This document shows positions 17,320-29,169 of a DNA stretch of 64,000 nt, piece after piece. Position numbers and translations under genes: made by a program. Below the pieces are notes generated by a model, which saw nothing but the letters and a program-made list of their open reading frames with translations, ran no database searches and had not been told where the DNA came from. The stretch is from Aquibaculum sediminis (GTDB taxonomy: Bacteria; Pseudomonadota; Alphaproteobacteria; Kiloniellales; DSM-21159), in contig NZ_JBFCVK010000010.1 of assembly GCF_040712085.1 (NCBI RefSeq), positions 1-64,000 on the forward strand, read 5' to 3'. The first letter of the stretch is position 1, and every line of letters starts with the position of its first letter.

Positions 17320-17348
17320 GCATATTGCATACTATAGTATGTAGTCAA
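17320..17348 (-). promoter_or_regulatory. Candidate promoter of the XRE regulator with embedded 14-bp palindrome
   Basis: On the minus strand TTGACT (17343-17348) is a good -35 box. A 16-17 base spacer leads to a weak -10 (AATATG or ATATGC at 17320-17326). The spacer is almost wholly occupied by the perfect palindrome CATACTATAGTATG (17328-17341). An operator placed between -35 and -10 is a classic repression site. Confidence 0.45.
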
Positions 17349-17691
17349 CATGCTGCCCCCGGATTGGGCTCAAGGCAGGCACACTAAATTGACTTCAGAC
17401 TCGAACCGCCCCACCTCCGGCCTTGGCCGTGAAGAAAGGTGGATCGGGAAAGAGGGGCGAACCGCCGTTCCCCAGCCCGGCCAGCAAAGCAACTCCACTA
17501 TTACATGTTTCCCGCACAAATCAAGGCTGCGCTGCTGCGTTACTGCCGTAGAGTAGCAGTGGGGCGCGTCCTGTGGCGAACGGCCGGGTGGCCGGTCGCG
17601 CCGAAGCGCAGCCGTGGGTTTGCCTGCTCCCGCTTGTTCCCGGGCCCGCTTTGCGGCAAGTTGCCGCGCTGCATGCAGAGGAGGCGACGCG
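17349..17691. other. Intergenic region upstream of lpdA
   Basis: These 343 bases separate the divergent XRE regulator and lpdA. I find no supported gene and no convincing promoter for lpdA. A short inverted repeat, ACTGC with GCAGT, occurs near 17540-17562 and the lpdA ribosome-binding site (AGAGGAGG) lies at 17677-17684. Confidence 0.5.
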
Positions 17692-19089
<1,398 letters not shown>

Positions 19090-19099
19090 GGCCTTCTGT

Positions 19100-20029
19100 A
19101 TGACTCTGCTGTTCAAGTCCGACATCGAGCGTCACGACACCTGGCTGCCGGCGCTGCAGAAGCATCTGCCGGACCGCGAGATCCGACTCTGGCCCGAGGT
19201 GGGGGAGAAGGCGGATATCGAGTACGCCCTGGTCTGGGAGCCGCCCGAGGGTTTTCTGGCCACGCTGCCGAACCTGAAGGCGATCTTCTCCATCGGCGCC
19301 GGGATCGACCACATCGTTGCCGATCGTAAGCGCCCGGCGCAGCTGCCGGTGGTCCGCATGGTGGAGGAGGGCCTGACCGCCGGGATGACCGAGTTCGTCC
19401 TGATGCAGGTGCTCTATCACCATCGCTTGATGCTGGACTATCGCGCCCAGGCGGCTCAGCGCCTCTGGCGCGAGATTCCCGCGATGCCCGCCGGGGACCG
19501 CCGGGTGGGTATTCTGGGGCTCGGCGTCCTGGGCCAGGATGCAGCGGCCAAGCTGGCGACGCTGGGCTTCGATGTGGCCGGCTGGAGCCGCACGCCCAAG
19601 GAAGTGGCGGGCGTGGCCTGCTATCACGGGCCAGACGGGCTCGATGCCATGTTGGCGCGCAGCGACATTCTGGTCTGCCTGCTGCCATTGACCCCGGAAA
19701 CCCGGGGAATTCTCAATGCGCAGCTCTTCGCGAAGCTGCCGCGCGGCGCCTGTCTGATCAATGTCGGCCGCGGCGCGCACCAGGTAGAGACGGATATCCT
19801 GGCGGCCCTGGATTCCGGCCAGCTCAAGGAGGTCTCGCTGGACGTGTTCGAGACCGAGCCACTGCCGGCGGACAGCCCGCTGTGGGAGCATCCCCGGGTG
19901 GTGATGACGCCGCACATTGCCTCGATGACCGTGCCGGACACGGCAGCGCGCTCGGTGGCGGAGAACATCGCCCGCATCGAGTCCGGCCAGCCGCCGCTCA
20001 ATGTGGTGGATTTCGAACGCGGTTACTGA
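19100..20029 (+). CDS. ghrA: Glyoxylate/hydroxypyruvate reductase A
   Basis: A D-2-hydroxyacid dehydrogenase that reduces glyoxylate or hydroxypyruvate with NADPH. The 309-residue protein has the Rossmann loop GILGLGVLGQDAA, and the catalytic Arg in LINVGRGAHQVE, Glu in LDVFETEPLP and His in TPHIASMT. Its length matches GhrA rather than the longer GhrB or SerA types. Ten bases after lpdA, so probably co-transcribed. Confidence 0.9.
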   Translation: MTLLFKSDIERHDTWLPALQKHLPDREIRLWPEVGEKADIEYALVWEPPEGFLATLPNLKAIFSIGAGIDHIVADRKRPAQLPVVRMVEEGLTAGMTEFVLMQVLYHHRLMLDYRAQAAQRLWREIPAMPAGDRRVGILGLGVLGQDAAAKLATLGFDVAGWSRTPKEVAGVACYHGPDGLDAMLARSDILVCLLPLTPETRGILNAQLFAKLPRGACLINVGRGAHQVETDILAALDSGQLKEVSLDVFETEPLPADSPLWEHPRVVMTPHIASMTVPDTAARSVAENIARIESGQPPLNVVDFERGY

Positions 20030-20143
20030 ACTGGGGCCGTCTCGCGTGCCCTTGTTTCGAGCGGGGCAAGCAGCCATTTTGAAGGCAGTCCGGTGCCGCC
20101 AGGGCCGGTTGTGATGCCTTAAATTCCGAACGGAGTCTGCGCA

Positions 20144-21085
20144 ATGGAGCCGATTATTGGTTCGCTGTCCGGTAATCCCAGCGCCGCGGGGCAAGCCGCC
20201 CCGGCCGGCGATGTCATAAAGGATTCGGATACCGCGAACTTCCGCCAGGACGTCATGGAAGCCTCCATGCAGCGGCCGGTTATCGTGGACTTCTGGGCCA
20301 CCTGGTGTGGGCCATGCAAGCAGCTGACGCCGGTGCTGGAAAAGGCGGTGAGCGAGGCAGGCGGCAAGGTCTCCCTGGTCAAGATCGACATCGACAAGAA
20401 CCAGCAATTGGCCGCACAGCTGCGCATCCAGTCCGTGCCCACGGTCTACGCCTTCTATCAGGGGCAGCCGGTGGACGGTTTCCAGGGCGCGCTGCCGGAA
20501 AGCCAGGTCAAGCAGTTCATCGCCGGTGTGCTGCAGACGGCGGGGCAGGATGCGGGCCCTTCGGCGGAGGAGATCCTCGCCGAGGCTGAGAATATGCGCA
20601 CCGCCGGCCAGCCGCAGGAAGCGGCCCAGCTTTTCGGACGGATCCTGCAGCAGGATCAGGAGAATGCGGCGGCGGTTGCCGGCATGCTGCGCTGCCAGAT
20701 CGATATGGGCGATCTGGACGGTGCCGAGGAGACCCTGAAGAGCCTGCCGGAAGCCATGCAGCTCAAGCCCGAGCTGCAGGCGGTGTCCAGCGCCATCGAA
20801 CTGGCGCGCCAGGCGGCGCAGAGCGGCGACGTGGCCGACCTGATGGAAAAGGTGGCGCATAACCCTGACGACCATCAGGCGCGCTTCGACCTGGCCCAGG
20901 CGCTCTATGCCCAGAACAAGCGCGAAGCGGCGGTCGAGGAACTGCTGGAGATCGTCAAGCGCCAGCGCGACTGGAACGAGGATGCGGCCCGCAAGCAGCT
21001 GGTGAAGTACTTCGAGGCCTGGGGCTTCAAGGATCCGCTGGCCCAGGAGGCGCGTCGGCGCCTCTCGTCGCTGCTCTTCGCATGA
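20144..21085 (+). CDS. Thioredoxin-TPR fusion (CnoX/YbbN-like co-chaperone)
   Basis: The 313-residue protein has a thioredoxin domain (about residues 25-135) with active site WCGPC at C55-x2-C58, then helical tetratricopeptide-like repeats (about 140-310, LAEAENMRTAGQPQEAAQLFG and similar). This is the layout of YbbN/CnoX, which in E. coli binds clients of GroEL and DnaK; unlike E. coli YbbN it keeps both active-site cysteines, so it may be redox-active. Start ATG 20144 with GGAG upstream. Its stop overlaps the start of the LON-domain gene. Confidence 0.9.
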   Translation: MEPIIGSLSGNPSAAGQAAPAGDVIKDSDTANFRQDVMEASMQRPVIVDFWATWCGPCKQLTPVLEKAVSEAGGKVSLVKIDIDKNQQLAAQLRIQSVPTVYAFYQGQPVDGFQGALPESQVKQFIAGVLQTAGQDAGPSAEEILAEAENMRTAGQPQEAAQLFGRILQQDQENAAAVAGMLRCQIDMGDLDGAEETLKSLPEAMQLKPELQAVSSAIELARQAAQSGDVADLMEKVAHNPDDHQARFDLAQALYAQNKREAAVEELLEIVKRQRDWNEDAARKQLVKYFEAWGFKDPLAQEARRRLSSLLFA

Positions 21086-21777
21086 CCACACCTGCTTTCG
21101 CCCCGCGTTACGACGAACTGCCGGAGATCCTGCCGATCTTCCCGCTGCCGGGGGCTCTGCTCCTGCCGGGCGGCCAGCTTCCGCTTAACATTTTCGAGCC
21201 GCGCTATCTGGCCATGACCCAGGCCGCCCTGGCCGGGTCGCGGCTGATCGGCATGGTGCAGCCGCTCCCTCAGGACCAGGAGGGTGACTCCGCCGACGTT
21301 GGCGCCGCGCCGCTGTTCGGCATCGGCTGCGCCGGGCGCATCACTTCCTTCGGCGAAACCGACGACGGGCGCTATCTCATCACACTGACCGGCATGCTGC
21401 GCTTCAGCGTGCGCGAGGAACTGCCGCGGGCCGAGGAAGGCTATCGCCGTGTCCGGCCGGCCTGGGAGCCGTTCCGCGGCGACCTGGAAGGCGGTGACGA
21501 ACTGGCGCAGATCGAGCAGGCCTTCGACCGCACCCGACTGCTGCAGGCGCTGCGCGGCTACTTCGAGGTCTCCGGCCTGCAGGGCGACTGGGACTCGATC
21601 CAGGCCGCCGCAGACGACGAGCTGGTGACGGCGCTGGCCATGCTCTGCCCCTTCGATGTGCGCGAGAAGCAGGCGCTGCTGGAAGCGCCGACGCTGGGCG
21701 AGCGGGCAGAGACGATGATCGCGCTGTTCGAGATGGCAACCCTGGCCCAGGGCGGTGGCGAAGTCCTGCGCCACTGA
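21082..21777 (+). CDS. LON peptidase substrate-binding (N-terminal) domain protein
   Basis: The 231-residue protein consists only of the LON substrate-binding domain: LPEILPIFPLPGALLLPGGQLPLNIFEPRYL at the N-terminus, GCAGRITSFGETDDGRY in the middle. The ATPase and protease domains of Lon are absent. Function unknown, though location directly after a thioredoxin co-chaperone (ATGA overlap) is a common alphaproteobacterial arrangement and suggests a protein-quality role. Confidence 0.9.
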   Translation: MTTPAFAPRYDELPEILPIFPLPGALLLPGGQLPLNIFEPRYLAMTQAALAGSRLIGMVQPLPQDQEGDSADVGAAPLFGIGCAGRITSFGETDDGRYLITLTGMLRFSVREELPRAEEGYRRVRPAWEPFRGDLEGGDELAQIEQAFDRTRLLQALRGYFEVSGLQGDWDSIQAAADDELVTALAMLCPFDVREKQALLEAPTLGERAETMIALFEMATLAQGGGEVLRH

Positions 21778-21808
21778 CCCGATCCGGGGCCGATTCGGGG
21801 AGATAGAA

Positions 21809-21994
21809 ATGGCGGATGCTGCGAGAGTGGATCCAAAGCTGCTCGATATCCTGGTCTGTCCCTTGACCAAGGGGCCGCTGGAGTACGATCGGGAGCGTCA
21901 GGAGCTGATCAGCCGGCAGGCCAAACTGGCCTATCCGGTGCGCGACGGCATCCCCATCATGCTGCCGGAAGAGGCGCGCGATCTCGATGAGTGA
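21809..21994 (+). CDS. Trm112-family small protein
   Basis: A 61-residue protein with the Trm112/YcaR core LLDILVCPLTKGPLEYDRERQELIS and YPVRDGIPIML. Bacterial members are short zinc-ribbon-like proteins, here with only one cysteine. In eukaryotes Trm112 activates methyltransferases; the bacterial role is not clear. It overlaps the following DUF971 gene by eight bases. Confidence 0.9.
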   Translation: MADAARVDPKLLDILVCPLTKGPLEYDRERQELISRQAKLAYPVRDGIPIMLPEEARDLDE

Positions 21995-22370
21995 GTTCGA
22001 CGTCAAGCACCACCCGGTGGAGCTGCGCTACAAGCGCTCGGAGAAGTGCCTGGAGGTGACCTTCGACGACGGGCAAAGCTTCTCGCTGCCCGCGGAGCTG
22101 CTGCGGGTGGAAAGCCCCTCCGCCGAGGTCCAGGGCCACGGTCCGGGACAAAAGCAGATCGTCTCCGGGCGCCGGCACGTGGGCATCATGGAAATCGAGC
22201 CGGTGGGCAGCTATGCCGTCCGCCTGAAGTTCGACGACCTGCACGACACCGGCCTCTATTCCTGGGACTACCTCCACAAGCTGGGCGAGGAGCAGGAACA
22301 GCTCTGGGCCGACTACTTGAGCAATCTCGAAGCCCGCGGTTTGTCGCGCGACCCGCCGGGTCGTGCTTGA
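21987..22370 (+). CDS. DUF971 (gamma-butyrobetaine hydroxylase N-terminal-like) domain protein
   Basis: The 127-residue protein is a stand-alone DUF971 domain (VTFDDGQSFSLPAELLRVESPSAEVQGHG; RLKFDDLHDTGLYSWDYLHKLG). Such domains are found with ApbC/Mrp-type Fe-S carriers and are thought to have an Fe-S-related role; that link is family knowledge, not visible here. Last gene of the overlapping thioredoxin-LON-Trm112-DUF971 set. Confidence 0.88.
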   Translation: MSEFDVKHHPVELRYKRSEKCLEVTFDDGQSFSLPAELLRVESPSAEVQGHGPGQKQIVSGRRHVGIMEIEPVGSYAVRLKFDDLHDTGLYSWDYLHKLGEEQEQLWADYLSNLEARGLSRDPPGRA

Positions 22371-22471
22371 GAAACCCCCCGGCAAGACAGTAAGCAGACC
22401 ACCTTTACGGCAAGCGAGTCGCGCTGCGCTGGGGCGCGGCGGCGATCCGACAGCAGGAGCGGAGAGACGAT

Positions 22472-26122
<3,651 letters not shown>

Positions 26123-26127
26123 AGCGT

Positions 26128-26176
26128 AGCGCGTCCAATCTGAACCTTCGGGCTTCAAATTTGGACGCGCTCTTTT
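26128..26176 (+). terminator. First terminator after the hydantoinase gene
   Basis: Eleven-bp perfect stem AGCGCGTCCAA / TTGGACGCGCT with an inner small hairpin, followed by CTTTTGC. It starts six bases after the stop codon. Confidence 0.75.
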
Positions 26177-26197
26177 GCTCAGAGGACTGGAACAGGA

Positions 26198-26231
26198 AAA
26201 ACCCCTCGGGCCGGCCGGCCCGAGGGGTTTT
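26198..26231. terminator. Bidirectional terminator between the hydantoinase gene and rpmG
   Basis: A perfect 34-bp palindrome: AAAACCCCTCGGGCC followed by GGCC and its complement, with A-runs on the left and T-runs on the right. Either strand gives a GC stem followed by T, so it can end both the plus-strand hydantoinase transcript and the minus-strand rpmG transcript. Confidence 0.85.
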
Positions 26232-26287
26232 CTTGATCAAGAGACTGGAAGCGGTGCGCGGCCGAGATACCCGGCCGGCGATCCGCC

Positions 26288-26455
26288 TCACTTCATCTTG
26301 GATTCCTTGAACTCGACGTGCTTGCGCGCAACGGGGTCGTACTTGCGCAGGCTCATCTTTTCGGTCTGGTTACGCGGGTTCTTCTTCTTGACGTAGAAGT
26401 AGCCGGTGTCGGCGGTGCTCACCAGCTTGATCCATTGCGTCACGGGCTTCGCCAT
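26288..26455 (-). CDS. rpmG: 50S ribosomal protein L33
   Basis: A 55-residue protein (MAKPVTQWIKLVSTADTGYF, then KKKNPRNQTEKMSLRKYDP, ending FKESKMK) in good agreement with proteobacterial L33. It has no cysteines, so it is the zinc-independent form. It is small enough to be missed by length filters. It lies downstream of a near-consensus promoter and upstream of the bidirectional terminator, in the usual alphaproteobacterial rnr-NUDIX-rpmG neighbourhood. Confidence 0.97.
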   Translation of the reverse strand: MAKPVTQWIKLVSTADTGYFYVKKKNPRNQTEKMSLRKYDPVARKHVEFKESKMK

Positions 26456-26591
26456 AACGATCTGTCCTTCCGGGCTGCTTGGCGCTGCAAATTTCGATGC
26501 CCGGGCCGGTGTTCCGGCAGGTCAGGCACCGATGACTCTCGAAGTGCTTGGGGTGCGGCCATGCCGCCCGATCACACTCTGCAAGGCGGCG

Positions 26592-26619
26592 ACGATAGCC
26601 ACGCGAAGACACAAGTCAA
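26592..26619 (-). promoter_or_regulatory. Candidate sigma-70 promoter of rpmG
   Basis: On the minus strand TTGACT (26614-26619), a 16-base spacer, and TATCGT (26592-26597). It lies 137 bases before the rpmG start and downstream of the NUDIX operon end. Confidence 0.5.
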
Positions 26620-26653
26620 GGCTCGCAGCGGACGTCCCTCACGATTCTGCTCG

Positions 26654-27349
26654 TCAGCGGCGGCGGATGCGACCCTGGCGATAGAGGAAGAGGCAGGCAG
26701 GGCGCTCCGGCTGCTCGAGGCGATGCAGCGCCTCCTGCAGCACCGCACGGGTCACGTCGGCCATGGGCAGCGCGTCCAGGGAGCGGGCAGGGCGCCAGTC
26801 CAGATCCTCCAGCTCGCCATCCCCGGCGAGGCGACCGCCCACGGCCACCTCGTCGGTGCAGCAGAGAAAGAAGCGGCTGTGAAAGCGGATCGGCGACTGC
26901 GGTGGCGTGATGGCGCGCGCCACAAAGCTTAGCTGCCCGAAGGCCGGGGCAAGTCCCGCGCGGCGGTAATCCTGCCAGACGCCCGGTGTCGACGCCGTAT
27001 CGCCTGCCAGGGAGGCCTCGCTGTCTGCCAGCAGCAGGCCGGTCTCCTCCCAGGTCTCGCGAATGGCGGCCCGGCGCAGCGCCGGAAAGAGGCGCGCGGT
27101 GAGGCCGTCGGCGCCTGGGCCGGGCGCCGGACTTGGCGGTTCGGCAAAGCCGCTTGCCTGGCGGTCGCCGGGGTCCAGGCGGCCGCCGGGAAAGACGTAG
27201 TAGCCCGGCATGAAGCGCAGCCGGGCGTTGCGCCGGCCGAGCAGCACCTCGGCACCCTTGGCGCTGCGGCGCAGCAGCACGATGCCAGCAGCGGCCTGGG
27301 GTCGCACGACACTGCGCCGCGCCCTGCGCTTTTCCGCCAGGCCCGTCAC
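26654..27349 (-). CDS. NUDIX hydrolase
   Basis: The 231-residue protein has a NUDIX fold with VFPGGRLDPGD, a long insert, and AAIRETWEETGLLL, the REx2EE(x)G metal-binding half. The insertion between the two halves of the Nudix box resembles NUDT7/NUDT19-like CoA or nucleotide-diphosphate hydrolases; substrate unknown. Start GTG 27349 is 13 bases after the S41 stop. The neighbourhood with rnr and rpmG is conserved in alphaproteobacteria. Confidence 0.88.
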   Translation of the reverse strand: MTGLAEKRRARRSVVRPQAAAGIVLLRRSAKGAEVLLGRRNARLRFMPGYYVFPGGRLDPGDRQASGFAEPPSPAPGPGADGLTARLFPALRRAAIRETWEETGLLLADSEASLAGDTASTPGVWQDYRRAGLAPAFGQLSFVARAITPPQSPIRFHSRFFLCCTDEVAVGGRLAGDGELEDLDWRPARSLDALPMADVTRAVLQEALHRLEQPERPACLFLYRQGRIRRR

Positions 27350-27362
27350 TGTGCTTGCCCAA

Positions 27363-29003
27363 TCACTGTGCTGGTACGCTCACCCCGGCGGGCGCTTCGT
27401 TTGACAGGGCCTGATCGATCAGGACTTCCCTGCGGGGCATCTCTGCCGTCACCGTGGGCAGGCCCTGGGCGGCGGCATAGAGGTTCGGGTCGCGCAGCAG
27501 CTTCATGGCGATGCGCATGTCGGCCTCGCGCTCGGCATCATCCTTGGGACAGTGGGCGCGGAAGGCTGCCAGTTCCCCCGGATTATCGACGGCGACGCGT
27601 TGCCGGCGCAGGGCCCGGTGTTCGCGGGTGAAGCCCTGATAGATGCCACTCATCAGCGCCTCCTCGTCCTGGGTTTCGCCGCTGGTGCAGACGTCGGGCA
27701 TCACGCCGCGCCGGTCCAGGGAGTAGCCGGACGGAGCGTGGAATCGCGCCCAGGTCAGGGTCAGTTCGCCCTCGTTGGGCAGGCGCAGGACGGTTTGCAC
27801 CGTTCCCTTGCCATAGGAGCCGCTGCCGACCACCAGGGCGCGGCCGGCATCCTGCAGGGCGGCGGCGACGATTTCCGAGGCCGAGGCCGAGTTGCCGTTG
27901 ATCAGCACCACCATGGGCCGGGGCGGCACCCGGGCCTCGTGGCGCGACTCGAAGTATTGATGGCTGTCGGGATGGCGGCCGTGCGTTGAGACGATGCGCC
28001 CGCCTTCCAGGAAGATGTCGGCCACGCTCACCGACTGCTCCAGCAGACCGCCGGGGTTGGAGCGCAGGTCAAGCAGGTAGCCCGAAAGTCGGTCGCCCGC
28101 CTCGCGCTCGGCCTGGACCAGCTTGCGGCGCAAAGTGGCGGTGGTGGCGTGATTGAAGCCAGTCACCCGGAAGACGGCAACGGAGTCCTCAAGGCTGTAG
28201 TGGACCGTCTGGGGCACAATGTGGGCGCGCTGCACGTTGACCTGGAAGGGCGTTTCCATCTCCTCGCGCTTGATCAGCAGGCGCACCCGGGAGTTCACTG
28301 GGCCGCGAAGCTGCTGCACCACTTCGTACTGGTCGAAGTCCTTGGCCGCTGCGCCGTCGATGGCCAGGATGAGGTCGCGGCCCTGCAGGCCGGCGCTCTC
28401 GGCCGGTGTGTCCTCCATGACCGAGAGGATGCGCACGCCGTCATCCTCGTTGCGGATACGCACGCCGATGCCGCCGAAGCCGCTGCGCCCGGCGCGGTTC
28501 TCGCGTGCCTGATCGCGGCCGGCATAGCGCGAAAAGCCGTCCAGCTCGCCGACGATACCCCCGAAGACGGTGCCATAGAGCTCCTCGCCGTCGGCCTCGG
28601 CGACGGCCGGCGACAGGGCCCGGGCGTCGTCCAGCACCCGGGCGGTGAGCGCACCCCAGGCGTCGTAGTCCTGCTGGCGCGGCAGGGCATAGTGCTGTGC
28701 CGGCTGGTCCTCGACGCGCAGGATGAAGCCGCTGTCCTCTTCCGGCTCCAGGGCGATGCGCGGGTCCATGTCGTGCAATTCGCCCAGACCGGCCTGTGCC
28801 AGCTGGCGCGGCGGCATGGCTTCGATGTAGACGCCGGCGATGTCATGGTAGCCGGCGGTGAACAGCCGGGCGGCCCGCTCGCTGTCGTACTCCGGGCTGG
28901 AGAAGCCGGCATTGCCGGCGGTGCAGGCCATGAGCAGCAGCAACCCGAACAGGGTGCCGAGCGCTCGAGTCCCGCGTCGTAAAGGCCGGTCGCTTCGCAT
29001 CAT
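27363..29003 (-). CDS. S41 family (C-terminal processing-type) peptidase, predicted lipoprotein
   Basis: The 546-residue protein begins with a basic stretch and a hydrophobic segment ending in a lipobox (LLLLMAC), so it is likely lipid-anchored after export. A PDZ domain (GGIGVRIRNEDDGVRILSVMEDTPAESAGLQGRD, about residues 175-260) is followed by the S41 serine protease domain with catalytic Ser in GNSASASEIVAAAL and Lys in GSGSYGKGTVQT. CtpA-type proteases trim or degrade periplasmic proteins. Start is uncertain: ATG 29003 gives a good signal peptide; GTG 29021 with GAGG eight bases upstream is an alternative. Confidence 0.88.
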   Translation of the reverse strand: MMRSDRPLRRGTRALGTLFGLLLLMACTAGNAGFSSPEYDSERAARLFTAGYHDIAGVYIEAMPPRQLAQAGLGELHDMDPRIALEPEEDSGFILRVEDQPAQHYALPRQQDYDAWGALTARVLDDARALSPAVAEADGEELYGTVFGGIVGELDGFSRYAGRDQARENRAGRSGFGGIGVRIRNEDDGVRILSVMEDTPAESAGLQGRDLILAIDGAAAKDFDQYEVVQQLRGPVNSRVRLLIKREEMETPFQVNVQRAHIVPQTVHYSLEDSVAVFRVTGFNHATTATLRRKLVQAEREAGDRLSGYLLDLRSNPGGLLEQSVSVADIFLEGGRIVSTHGRHPDSHQYFESRHEARVPPRPMVVLINGNSASASEIVAAALQDAGRALVVGSGSYGKGTVQTVLRLPNEGELTLTWARFHAPSGYSLDRRGVMPDVCTSGETQDEEALMSGIYQGFTREHRALRRQRVAVDNPGELAAFRAHCPKDDAEREADMRIAMKLLRDPNLYAAAQGLPTVTAEMPRREVLIDQALSNEAPAGVSVPAQ

Positions 29004-29169
29004 CCGGTCCACAAAAATCACATCCGCCGCCTCATTCAGCACAGTTTGGTGGGCAAGTGCCAGAGGGTGTCATGAGCATTCCTCCTATGAACCACACCAA
29101 CCTTTCGCGCCATTGTGGCCACAACCGGGCAGGGCATTGCCACGAAAGCAGAAAGTCTGCCGCGACTGC

